From Rhodoplanes sp. (GTDB lineage Bacteria; Pseudomonadota; Alphaproteobacteria; Rhizobiales; Xanthobacteraceae), in the NCBI RefSeq assembly GCF_013377085.1, contig NZ_JACAAX010000001.1:124001-188000 (forward strand): a stretch of DNA of 64,000 bases, written 5' to 3'. How positions within the stretch are numbered: position 1 is the stretch's first letter; every line of letters begins with the position of its first letter. Shown in pieces: positions 1 through 9,026 of this stretch. A program made the translations under genes and the position numbers. The notes under the pieces were generated by a model that was not told the DNA's origin, made no database searches, and saw only the letters and a program-made list of their open reading frames with translations.

Positions 1-1120
<1,120 letters not shown>

Positions 1121-1224
1121 TTCGACCTGCCGCGTTTCTTAGATCACGCATTCCCACGGCAAATAAAGCTCGTGGCTTCCGCTTGCCAAAAGACTGGGCT
1201 GTATGACGCCATTTAATTCGAACG

Positions 1225-1626
1225 TCACACGCCCAGCTTCTCTTTCGCGGCGGCGGCCAGGAAATCCGCGCGGCTGAGGCCGGCGCGGGCCGCCGCGTCA
1301 TCGACCGCGGCGACCAAGCCCTCGTCGAAGGTCACGTCGACGGGCACGGACTTGCCGGACAGGTCGACCGGCAACGCGACGATCATGCTGTCCTCGGCAT
1401 CCTCGTGGAAGCTGGGATCGGCCTTGAGCCGGTCGAGCGTTCGCGGTGTCGGGACCGGCTCGCCATCCTCGATCAGGCTGTCGATATAAGCAGTCGCGGC
1501 GGCTGCGCCGCGCCGCAAGACCTCGTCGAGGCTGTCACCCGCAGCGATGCAGCCCGGAAAATCCGGAAACGAAATGCCATAGATGCCCGCTTCCTCGTGC
1601 ACGATCGCGATCACGTGTGTCGTCAT
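1225..1626 (-). CDS. hicB: HicB-family antitoxin
   Basis: Antitoxin of a type II HicAB module; it neutralises the HicA mRNase and autoregulates the operon. The protein has the HicB partial RNase-H-like fold at its N terminus (a beta strand, then GISFPDFPGCIAAGDSLDEVL) and a ribbon-helix-helix-like C terminus (VDVTFDEGLVAAVDDAAARAGLSR is split here by the strand-helix junction). The ATG at 1626 is preferred because family members begin a few residues before the first strand; an in-frame ATG at 1653 would add nine residues and overlap the 3' end of hicA. It lies directly downstream of hicA, which carries a stop codon (see that entry), so this antitoxin may now be orphaned. The reading frame is intact. 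Confidence 0.85.
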   Translation of the reverse strand: MTTHVIAIVHEEAGIYGISFPDFPGCIAAGDSLDEVLRRGAAAATAYIDSLIEDGEPVPTPRTLDRLKADPSFHEDAEDSMIVALPVDLSGKSVPVDVTFDEGLVAAVDDAAARAGLSRADFLAAAAKEKLGV

Positions 1627-1640
1627 GCTCGGTCCCGCTG

Positions 1641-1847
1641 TCACCAGTCCCATCCAGCCATCCGGTATATCGATCGAAGCGTTCCGATCGGGATTTCCTT
1701 CTTTCCGGGGTCGACCAAGACACGGTCCGGCCGATCCGGATGACGAAAAACGATGTGATCACCCTTGCCGGGTCGCCGGACCCAGCCGTCGCGCTCCAGG
1801 CGGCGGATCAGTTACCGCGTTTCGTACAGCCGAGGCGACCGCGCCAT
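1641..1847 (-). pseudogene. hicA: HicA-type mRNA interferase toxin interrupted by an in-frame TAA
   Basis: Reading from the ATG at 1847 gives MARSPRLYETR, then TAA (1812-1814), then an uninterrupted HicA sequence: LIRRLERDGW, RRPGKGDHIVFRHP (the catalytic histidine lies in the GDH motif), PGKKEIPIGTLRSIYRMAG, ending WDW at TGA 1641-1643. HicA proteins normally have a GxELIRxLExxGW start, so the stop occupies the position usually held by glutamate; GAA to TAA is one base change. No ATG or GTG lies soon after the stop, so an internal restart would remove the first helix. Downstream codons look unscarred, suggesting the mutation is recent, or that it is a sequencing error. The end overlaps the longer possible hicB start. 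Confidence 0.78.
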
Positions 1848-1856
1848 GGCGACATG

Positions 1857-1896
1857 ATACGTAATACGTCTGCGGCATACGTAATACGTCTACGGC
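1857..1896 (-). promoter_or_regulatory. Tandem 20-bp repeat upstream of hicAB, probable HicB operator
   Basis: Two head-to-tail 20-bp units, 1857-1876 and 1877-1896, differ at one base (atacgtaatacgtct then g or a, then cggc). Each contains the near-palindrome ACGTAATACGT. The array ends 10 bases before the hicA start codon, where antitoxin autoregulatory sites normally lie. On the minus strand each unit also offers a TATTAC that could serve as a -10 box. Binding by HicB is an inference. Confidence 0.6.
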
Positions 1897-1924
1897 GTGC
1901 AATTCAGGCCCGGAGGCCTGCCCG

Positions 1925-2896
1925 TCACCCCGGCCTGTCCGCCGTGTCCACCGTGATGCTGCCGCCGGCGACGCGGGACACGCAGGTACAGAGTTTTGCG
2001 TTGGCGGCTTTCTCGGCCTCGCTGAAGAACACGTCGCGGTGGTCGACGATGCCGTCGGCCTCGAGGATCGGCAGGGCGCACAGGCCGCACTCGCCGCGGC
2101 GGCAATCCGAGATCATGTCGACGCCGGCGGCTTCCAGCGCCGCCAGCATGGTATCGTTGCGCGGCACCTCGATCACCTTCCCGAGCCGCGGGATCGTCAC
2201 GGTGAACGGCTCGTTGGCAAAGCGGCCGCTGTTGGCGAAGGTCTCGAAGCGGAGCTGATCGACCGGTCGCCCGCTCGCCTGCCAGGCGCGCTTGGCGTCC
2301 TCCAGCATGCCGATCGGGCCGCAGACATAGAGCTCTCCGCCCGGCGCGAGCGTCGCGATCTCCTTCTGGAAATTGATGCGTCCGGCGGTCTCGCTCACCA
2401 CACGCGTCAGCCGCTCGCCGAGCACGCCGGCGAGATCGTCGGCGAACGCGAGATCGCTGGCGCGGCGCGCCGCGTAGAGGACGCGGACGCGGGCGCCGGC
2501 GTGATGCAGGGCCAGCGCCATGCCGCAGATCGGCGTGATACCGATGCCGCCTGCGACCAAGAGATAGTCAGGCCGGCCGAGCCCGAGGTCGAAGTGGTTT
2601 TTCGGGGCCGAGATGCCGAGGCGGGCGCCGGGCGCCAGGCTCCACATGTAGGCCGAGCCGCCGCGCGTGTGTGCCAGGAGCTTGACGGCGATCCGGTAGA
2701 TGCCGTCCGTGCACGGGCCGACGAGCGAGTAGGAGCGCGTATCTGGCCGCTCGCCGATCCGCACCGCCACGTCGATGTGGCTGCCCGGGGCCGGCGCGAC
2801 GAACCGCTCCGGCTCGATCTCGAAAAGCCGGATGTCGGCCGTCAGATTCTGCACGGCACGAAGCCGCGCACTTTGCCATTCGGTTTTTTCGGACAT
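1925..2896 (-). CDS. PDR/VanB-family oxidoreductase, reductase of a Rieske oxygenase
   Basis: Electron-transfer partner that passes NAD(P)H electrons through flavin and a plant-type [2Fe-2S] centre to a terminal oxygenase. Domain order is phthalate-dioxygenase-reductase type. The flavin-binding barrel has RSYSLVG (about residues 54-60), the nucleotide-binding domain has VAGGIGITPI (about 114-123) and YVCGP, and the C-terminal ferredoxin has CRRGECGLC plus a distal cysteine in KLCTC. Length 323 is normal for VanB-like reductases. It begins 8 bases after the stop of the adjacent oxygenase gene, so the two form an operon. The natural substrate is not shown by sequence; vanillate-like methoxy-aromatics or other aryl compounds are the usual substrates. 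Confidence 0.88.
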   Translation of the reverse strand: MSEKTEWQSARLRAVQNLTADIRLFEIEPERFVAPAPGSHIDVAVRIGERPDTRSYSLVGPCTDGIYRIAVKLLAHTRGGSAYMWSLAPGARLGISAPKNHFDLGLGRPDYLLVAGGIGITPICGMALALHHAGARVRVLYAARRASDLAFADDLAGVLGERLTRVVSETAGRINFQKEIATLAPGGELYVCGPIGMLEDAKRAWQASGRPVDQLRFETFANSGRFANEPFTVTIPRLGKVIEVPRNDTMLAALEAAGVDMISDCRRGECGLCALPILEADGIVDHRDVFFSEAEKAANAKLCTCVSRVAGGSITVDTADRPG

Positions 2897-2903
2897 GGCT
2901 CGG

Positions 2904-3980
2904 CTATTCGGCGGCTTCGCTCGGCCGATGCATCTGGGTCTGCTCGGCCGCCAGCATGCGGTCGATCATCCGGCGCGCCCACAGGGCGCCGGCGTCGATG
3001 TTGAGGTTGTAGAACGGCATGCGCGGATTGCGGTCGATCGCCTTCTGCTGCGCTTCGAGCACGACGTGATCCTGGTCGTAGACGCCCTTGCCGTCGTTGA
3101 CGTGGCCCGTCTGGATCGCCCGGGTGAGCTCGGCATCGTCGCGCCGGAAGTTGCGGACAAAATTCCAGTGGTAGTGGCAGCTCGTCTCGGTCGCCGGCGT
3201 GATCGCGGCCAGGAACGCACCGTTGACGCCCTGCGAGCGGTCGCCCTCGCGGGCGCCGGTGCCGGTCAGCGTCACCCCGACATCGCCGACGATGACGGAC
3301 GGGGCCTGGAAATAGATGATCTGCCAGCGGTCGACAGGACCGGGTCGGCCGAGCAGCTTCGCCCAGAACGGCGGCGGCTCGATGCCGATCATCCACCGCG
3401 TCACGGTCGCAGTGCGGTCCGTGTGGGTGACGTCGAACGGACTCTCCAGAATGGCGTCGTGGCCGATGCTGCCGGCGTGGACATAGGTCTCGTGCGTCAG
3501 GTCCATCAGGTTGTCGATGACCAGCCGATAGTCACATTTGAGCCCGTAGAAGGTGCCGCCTTCGCCGACCCATTCGGTGCCGTCGTTCCAATGGAAATCT
3601 GGAACCAGCGCCGGGTCGGCGAGGGCCGAGTCGCCCGGCCAGATCCAGACCAGGCGATGGCGTTCGACGGCCGGATAGGCGTGCACGCAGGCCGACGGGT
3701 TGATGGTCTTCTGGGCCGGCATGAAGGTGCAGCGGCCGGCGGCGTTGAAGACGAGGCCGTGATAGCCGCAGACCACCTCGTCGTCCTGCAGGCGCCCCAT
3801 CGACAGCGGCAGCAGGCGGTGCCAGCACGCATCCTCGAGGGCGGCGACCCGGCCGTCGGCGCGGCGATACAGCACCACGTCCTTGTTGCAGATCGTGCGC
3901 GCCGTCAGGGCGCGCGCGACCTCGTGCGACCAGGCGGCCGCGTACCAGGCGTTCAGGGGAAAAGGCTTTTGATCGGACAT
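2904..3980 (-). CDS. Rieske non-haem iron oxygenase alpha subunit, vanillate O-demethylase (VanA) type
   Basis: Terminal oxygenase that hydroxylates or demethylates an aromatic substrate with electrons from the adjacent reductase. The Rieske motif CWH then CGYH gives Cys52, His54, Cys71 and His74 (CxH-x16-CxxH). The mononuclear iron site is suggested by NLMDLTHETYVH, giving the usual Asp/His ligands. The ATG at 3980 is chosen because GGTGGA lies 8 bases upstream; a GTG four codons earlier is possible. Length 358 fits the VanA/PobA-like subfamily, which acts as homotrimers without a beta subunit. It heads the operon with the PDR reductase. No vanillin dehydrogenase or protocatechuate genes are nearby, so vanillate itself is not proven as substrate. 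Confidence 0.9.
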   Translation of the reverse strand: MSDQKPFPLNAWYAAAWSHEVARALTARTICNKDVVLYRRADGRVAALEDACWHRLLPLSMGRLQDDEVVCGYHGLVFNAAGRCTFMPAQKTINPSACVHAYPAVERHRLVWIWPGDSALADPALVPDFHWNDGTEWVGEGGTFYGLKCDYRLVIDNLMDLTHETYVHAGSIGHDAILESPFDVTHTDRTATVTRWMIGIEPPPFWAKLLGRPGPVDRWQIIYFQAPSVIVGDVGVTLTGTGAREGDRSQGVNGAFLAAITPATETSCHYHWNFVRNFRRDDAELTRAIQTGHVNDGKGVYDQDHVVLEAQQKAIDRNPRMPFYNLNIDAGALWARRMIDRMLAAEQTQMHRPSEAAE

Positions 3981-4310
3981 GGGGGTTTCCACCGGGTTCG
4001 AAGGCTTCTTGTGTTTAGCGCCATGCTACGCGATCGGCCGGCGGCGCTGCCAGTGGAAAGATGCCCATGATCGGGTGGGACTCGCAGCGACGCGGCAAGC
4101 ATCGCGACGGATCGGGCGGGATGGGAAGCTGCCCGCAGACCGCGATGCGCCGGCGCGGGCCGGCCTGCGGCGAAACGCCCGCCGGGCCATCACGCCGATG
4201 CGGTTGTACTCTGATGGTCCACCGTTACTGTGCGGTGCGAGATCCGGCCGTCGGTGATCTCTTCGCCGGCAACGACCGTATGTTCAAAGCCGACCAGCGA
4301 GACACTCAGA
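3981..4310. other. Divergent promoter region, no gene seen
   Basis: A 330-base gap between the leftward oxygenase operon and the rightward UPF0114 gene. Open frames here are short or lack family character. No inverted repeat or confident -35/-10 pair stood out. Presumably it holds both promoters. Confidence 0.4.
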
Positions 4311-4883
4311 ATGACCGAGACCACGCCACCGACATCGCCCGAGCCCCTTCCGCGTGCGCTGCGCCCTTTGCCGACGCTGATCTTCAGCTCGCGGTGGCTG
4401 CAGCTACCGCTCTACATGGGTCTGATCGTGGCACAGGGCGTCTACGTGATCCTGTTTCTCAAGGAGCTGTGGCACCTCGTCTCGCACGCGCTCGACTTCA
4501 GCGAGCTGCAGATCATGCTGGTGGTGCTCGGCCTGATCGACGTGGTGATGATCTCCAACCTGCTCATCATGGTGATCGTCGGCGGCTACGAGACCTTCGT
4601 GTCTCGGCTCGGCCTGGAGGGGCATCCGGATCAGCCGGAGTGGCTGAGCCACGTCAACGCCAGCGTGCTGAAGATCAAGCTGGCGATGGCCATCATCGGC
4701 ATCTCGTCGATACACCTGCTGCGCACCTTCATCGAGGCGGGAGCGCTCGACTCCGGTCGCGGAACCCTGACGGCGACCGGCGTGATGTGGCAGACCATCA
4801 TCCACTGCGTGTTCATCCTGTCGGCGATCGGCATCGCCTTTGTGGACCGGCTGAGCCAGCCGCCGGCGCACGCGCAGCATTGA
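4311..4883 (+). CDS. UPF0114 (YqhA-family) inner-membrane protein
   Basis: Integral membrane protein of unknown function, about 190 residues with three to four hydrophobic segments (around YMGLIVAQGVYVILFL, IMLVVLGLIDVVMISNLLIM, and two near the C terminus starting LAMAIIGISSIHLLRTFI and IIHCVFILSAIGIAF). The family signature GGYETFVSRL follows the second segment. The ATG at 4311 is used because upstream codons in frame have no family character and the MTETTPP start fits a short cytoplasmic tail. It runs convergently toward the MFS gene and stands alone as a transcription unit. Confidence 0.85.
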   Translation: MTETTPPTSPEPLPRALRPLPTLIFSSRWLQLPLYMGLIVAQGVYVILFLKELWHLVSHALDFSELQIMLVVLGLIDVVMISNLLIMVIVGGYETFVSRLGLEGHPDQPEWLSHVNASVLKIKLAMAIIGISSIHLLRTFIEAGALDSGRGTLTATGVMWQTIIHCVFILSAIGIAFVDRLSQPPAHAQH

Positions 4884-4923
4884 GCGCCTCGGCCCCGGTG
4901 CGCAGTGCCGCCGACCAGGACGG

Positions 4924-6435
4924 TCAGATGCGGCGAAGCGGGTTGGTGAGCGCGAGCACCACGCCCGCCGTTGTGAAGCAGGCGATCGCCGCGAACACGA
5001 CCCGGAAGGCGTTCTTGATCTCGGCCTGGATAGCCGTCGGCACCGCAATGCCGGCGGCGGCGGCGTCGCGGCCGTGGTGGATCAGCGCCCCGAACAGCCG
5101 CATGGCCTCCGGGTCGCGCACCGCCAGATAACCGAACAGCACGGTCGCCACCAAGGCGGTGCCGAGGCCGGCGCCGATCGAGCGGGAGAACTGCACCGAG
5201 GCCGCCGCCTCGCCGAGCCGCAGCGGTCCGGCGGCGCTCTGCACCGTGACCTGCACGACGCCCATCACGGTCCCCATGCAGAGACCGTTCCACAGCATCA
5301 TGGCGCCGAGCGCCCGGACGGTCATCTCGGGGGCCCAGACGGCGAGGACCACCAGATTGATCGTGGCGAGCGCCAGGCCGGCCGAGGGGAACACGGTGGT
5401 GAATCCGGTTCGGGCGACCATCCGGCCGGTCAGCAGCGAGCCGACGCCGATCCCGATGGTCAGCGGTACCAGCACCAGCCCCATGGTCGATGGCGAGGCC
5501 CCGTGCACCACCCCGAGAAAAACCGGCAGAAAGGTGATCAGCGACACCAGCGCGGCGCCGTGGCAGACCGCCATGGCGTCGCTGCGCCAGATCGCCGGCT
5601 GGCGCAGCAGGGCGAGCGGGATCAGCGGCGAGGGCGCGCGGCGCTCCTGCGCGATCAGCAGCACCAGGCTCAGCGCCGCGGCCGCGAACAGCGCCGCGGC
5701 GAAGGGGAGCGCCGCGATGTTGGCGCGCTGCACCTGCTCGAGCGACAGGAGTGTCGTGGTAACGAACACGGCGAACAGGATCAGCCCGGCCGGATCGGAC
5801 TGCCATTCCACCCGCTCGGCCTTGCGGGCCGGCAGGCGGCGGACCAGCACGAGGGCGACCAGGCTGATCGGCAGGTTGACCAGGAAGATCGACTGCCAGC
5901 CGAAATGCTCGGTCAGGAAACCGCCGGCCACCGGGCCGAAGGAGTTGGCCGTGACGGCGACGGCGGCGAGCCAGCCCTGATAGCGGGCGCGCTCGCGTGG
6001 CGGCACGCTCTCGCCGACCAGGGCCTGCGACAGCGTCATCAGGCCGCCGCCGCCGAGCCCCTGCAGCACGCGCGCCAGCGTCAGCATCTCGACGGTCGGT
6101 GAGGCGGCGCACAGCAGCGACGACACGATGAAGACGACCAGCGCCACCTCCAGCATGCGGCGGCGGCCGAACGAGTCGCCGAGCCGGCCGTAGAGCGGCG
6201 CCGCGACGGTCGCGGCGATCAGGTAGGAAATGACGATCCAGGGCGCGCGCTCGATCTGGCCGGTCGCGCCGGCGATCGCCGGAAGAGCCGTCGCCACGAT
6301 GGTCTGGTCGACCACGGCCAGGAACATCGGCAGCATGATCGAGGGAAACACGACCATGAAGGCCGTCTTGGCGGGCGGCTGAGCGGGAGGCGGGGGAGGG
6401 GCGGGCGGCAGAGGCTGATCGGGGGAGCTCGGCAA
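4924..6435 (-). CDS. DHA2-family (EmrB/QacA type, 14-TM) drug:H+ antiporter
   Basis: Major facilitator transporter of the 14-helix DHA2 group, exporting toxic organic compounds. Visible signatures are motif D-like VVDQTIVATALPAI at the first helix, motif A GRLGDSFGRRR after helix 2, and motif C-like GPVAGGFLTEHFGWQSIF, in the order expected for EmrB/QacA proteins. The start is uncertain. The frame stays open to an ATG at 6654 but that extension is arginine- and proline-rich without family character. A TTG at 6435 (about 503 residues) and an ATG at 6360 (about 478) both give normal lengths. No EmrA-like membrane fusion gene is adjacent. It faces the UPF0114 gene tail to tail. Confidence 0.85.
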   Translation of the reverse strand: MPSSPDQPLPPAPPPPPAQPPAKTAFMVVFPSIMLPMFLAVVDQTIVATALPAIAGATGQIERAPWIVISYLIAATVAAPLYGRLGDSFGRRRMLEVALVVFIVSSLLCAASPTVEMLTLARVLQGLGGGGLMTLSQALVGESVPPRERARYQGWLAAVAVTANSFGPVAGGFLTEHFGWQSIFLVNLPISLVALVLVRRLPARKAERVEWQSDPAGLILFAVFVTTTLLSLEQVQRANIAALPFAAALFAAAALSLVLLIAQERRAPSPLIPLALLRQPAIWRSDAMAVCHGAALVSLITFLPVFLGVVHGASPSTMGLVLVPLTIGIGVGSLLTGRMVARTGFTTVFPSAGLALATINLVVLAVWAPEMTVRALGAMMLWNGLCMGTVMGVVQVTVQSAAGPLRLGEAAASVQFSRSIGAGLGTALVATVLFGYLAVRDPEAMRLFGALIHHGRDAAAAGIAVPTAIQAEIKNAFRVVFAAIACFTTAGVVLALTNPLRRI

Positions 6436-6708
6436 CGGCCTGGTCCTGGCAATCCGAAAGCGGACCGAGACGTTCGCGGCTCGCAAACGGGAGGGTCGCG
6501 CTGGCGCGGGGGCACTCCCGTCCACATAGGAGCGTGGCAGGCGGATCCGCAAGGCGCAAGTCGCCGAGCGTAACGGAACAGCGCGATCCGATGCGCGGAA
6601 TCCGAACGGCCATGCCGTAGCGGCCGCATGTCGCGCCGCCCGCAACGCTGGCATGCATGCACGGCCGCAGCCGCCGGGGGCGGCCGCGGCGTGTCCGGTC
6701 GACGGCTC

Positions 6709-7620
6709 TTACGCGCCGGTCGGCACGATGGTCCGGACGATCGAGGCGTCGAGCGCTTCGTAATCGGCGTAGCCGATGGTGGCGTAGAGCTCGGCGCGGG
6801 TCTGCATGCGGGGCAGCATGGCCTTGGTGCCGCCGTCGCGCCGGATCGCCGTGTAGAGATCCTCCTGCGCCTTGGCGGCGACCCGCAGCGAGCTGACCGG
6901 CCAGATCACGATTTTATAGCCGAGCGCCTCGAACTCGGCCGCGGTCAGGAACGGCGTGCGGCCGAACTCGGTCATGTTGGCGAGCAGCGGTACGCCCGGC
7001 AGTCGTTCGGCGAACTCGCGGAACATCGCGGGCGTGGTCAGCGCCTCCGGGAAAATCACGTCGGCGCCGGCCGCCAGATAGAGCCGCGCGCGGGCCACCG
7101 CCCCGTCGAGGCCCTCGCTCGCCGCCGCATCGGTGCGGGCGATCAGGACGAGATGCCGGCGGGCGCGCGCAGCGCCGGCGATCTTGGCCGCCATGTCGCG
7201 CGGGTCGGCGAGCTTCTTGTCGTTGAGATGGCCACACTTCTTCGGCAGGAGCTGGTCCTCGATATGGACGGCCGCCGCGCCGGCGTCCTCGAAGGTGCGC
7301 ACCATGTGCATGACGTTGAGCACCTCGCCATAGCCGGTGTCACCGTCGACCAGCACGGGCAGGCCGGACGCCCGCACGACCTGCCGGATGAAGAACGAGA
7401 CCTCGTCGACCGTGATGATGCCGAGGTCCGGCAGCCCCATCGAGGCCGTCATGGCGGCCCCCGAGAGGTAGCAGGCGGAGAAGCCCGCAGCGCGCGCCTG
7501 CAGGGCCGCCATCCCGTTGTGGGCGCCCGGCACCTGCAGGATTTCTGGACGGCCCAGCAGCGCGCGAAAACGTTCGCCGGCTGGGCGCTCGGGAAGGTCG
7601 GAAGCGACGAGGTACGGCAT
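6709..7620 (-). CDS. Isocitrate lyase/PEP mutase-superfamily lyase, 2-methylisocitrate-lyase-like
   Basis: Mg-dependent alpha/beta-barrel enzyme cleaving a C-C bond of a 2-hydroxy acid to pyruvate or glyoxylate plus another acid. It shows the active-site loop KKCGH (residues 127-131), the metal-binding VDGDTGYGE (about 91-99) and the HIEDQ strand. Length 303 matches PrpB and related oxaloacetate or 2,3-dimethylmalate lyases rather than true isocitrate lyase (over 420). AGGAG sits 7 bases before the start. The methylcitrate genes prpC and prpD are absent nearby; instead it sits with an MFS importer and an amidohydrolase in one leftward row, so the substrate may not be methylisocitrate. Confidence 0.83.
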   Translation of the reverse strand: MPYLVASDLPERPAGERFRALLGRPEILQVPGAHNGMAALQARAAGFSACYLSGAAMTASMGLPDLGIITVDEVSFFIRQVVRASGLPVLVDGDTGYGEVLNVMHMVRTFEDAGAAAVHIEDQLLPKKCGHLNDKKLADPRDMAAKIAGAARARRHLVLIARTDAAASEGLDGAVARARLYLAAGADVIFPEALTTPAMFREFAERLPGVPLLANMTEFGRTPFLTAAEFEALGYKIVIWPVSSLRVAAKAQEDLYTAIRRDGGTKAMLPRMQTRAELYATIGYADYEALDASIVRTIVPTGA

Positions 7621-7671
7621 GGAACGGCTCCTGGTCCGGATGCGCTGCGGCGGGACTATTCGGCGGCGGGG

Positions 7672-8973
7672 TTATTCTGCGGCGGCCTGGGCCTGCCGCC
7701 GGAAGTGATGAAGCGGCCACACCATCAGGGTCGTCGCCAGCAGGATCACGCCCATGAAGGCGAGGCCCCAGGTGAACGAGCCGGTGACCTGCCGGGCCCA
7801 GCCGATGGCGGCGGGGCCGACGAAGCCGCCGAGCGCCGCGATGGTGTTGATGTAGGCGAAGCCCGCCGCACCGGCCATGCCGGTCAGGATCTGGCCCGGG
7901 ATGGTCCAGAAGATCGCGCGGGCCGAGGTGACACCGACCAGCGCGAGCGTCAGCCCGATCATGGCGAGCGTCGGCGACGACGAGACGATCGAGAACGCCA
8001 TGCCGACCGCACCCAGCAGGCAGGCGAGGGCGAGATTGCCGATCACCCGGCCGCTGCGGTCCGCATGCGCGGCCCAGGCCAGCATGGCGAGGCAGGCGAA
8101 CACATAGGGGATCGCCGAGACGAAGCCGATCGTCAGAGGCTCGCTGAGGAACTGTTTGAGGATCAGCGGCAGCCAGATTCCGACCCCGTAGGAGCCGACC
8201 GTGAAGCCGAACTGGATGACGGCCAGCACGTGCACGCGGGGATCGCGGAGCGCCGCCATGATGTCCTTGCGCGGCTTGTCGCGGCGCTCGGCGGCGAGCA
8301 TGTCGAGAATGGTCGTGCGCTCGTCGTCGGTGAGCCAGGTCGCGGTGGCGGGGCTGTCGGCGAGCGCCCGCAGGGCCCACAGGCCGACCAGGGCCGTCGG
8401 TGTGCCCTCGATGATGAACATCCACTGCCAGCCGGACAGGCCCCAGATCCCGTCCATGTGAAGCAGCGCGCCGGACACCGGGCTGCCGAGCAGCGAGGAC
8501 AGCGGGATCGACAGCAGGAACCAGGCCATGATGCGGGCCCGGTACTGCTTCGGGAACCAGGTCGACAGGAAGAACGCGACGCCCGGGAAGAAGCCCGCCT
8601 CCGACATGCCGAGCAGGAGCCGCGCCGCATAGAAGCTGAACGGGCCGACCACCAGCGCCATGAAGGCCGACATGATGCCCCAGGTGATCATGATGCGGGC
8701 CAGCCACAGGCGCGCGCCGACCCGGTACATCACGATGTTGCTCGGCACCTCGAAGATGCAATAGGCGAAGAAGAAGATGCCGGCGCCGACCCCGAACTGG
8801 GCGGAGCTCAGCCCGATCTCGTCGTTCATGGTGAGCGCCGCGAAGCCGATATTGGTGCGGTCGAGATAGTTGAGGAAGTAACCGCAGATCAGAACCGGCA
8901 GGAAGCGATAGGCGATCTTGCGGATGATCGCCGCCTCGCGCGGATCGTCCGTCGCCTTGGTGGTCGCGTTCAT
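7672..8973 (-). CDS. MFS transporter, anion:cation symporter (ACS) family organic-acid importer
   Basis: Twelve-helix major facilitator of the tartrate/phthalate/hexuronate ACS group. The first helix reads FLPVLICGYFLNYLDRTNIG, a signature of the family. Its continuation SFYAARLLLGMSEAGFFPG and the STWFPKQYRAR segment at helix 5 match ACS members. The ATG at 8973 has AAGGA 8 bases upstream and gives 433 residues, the usual size. The gene lies 51 bases upstream of the isocitrate-lyase-type gene and in the same direction, so the two are probably co-transcribed and the lyase may act on the imported acid. Confidence 0.88.
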   Translation of the reverse strand: MNATTKATDDPREAAIIRKIAYRFLPVLICGYFLNYLDRTNIGFAALTMNDEIGLSSAQFGVGAGIFFFAYCIFEVPSNIVMYRVGARLWLARIMITWGIMSAFMALVVGPFSFYAARLLLGMSEAGFFPGVAFFLSTWFPKQYRARIMAWFLLSIPLSSLLGSPVSGALLHMDGIWGLSGWQWMFIIEGTPTALVGLWALRALADSPATATWLTDDERTTILDMLAAERRDKPRKDIMAALRDPRVHVLAVIQFGFTVGSYGVGIWLPLILKQFLSEPLTIGFVSAIPYVFACLAMLAWAAHADRSGRVIGNLALACLLGAVGMAFSIVSSSPTLAMIGLTLALVGVTSARAIFWTIPGQILTGMAGAAGFAYINTIAALGGFVGPAAIGWARQVTGSFTWGLAFMGVILLATTLMVWPLHHFRRQAQAAAE

Positions 8974-9026
8974 GGTGGCAGTCCTTGTCTGTCCGCACCG
9001 ACGCTCGTGGCCGGGTGCCGTACTTT

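Noticed and set aside
6709-7620. prpB gene symbol
   Set aside because: The motif set fits PrpB but also other lyases of the superfamily, and prpC/prpD are not nearby.
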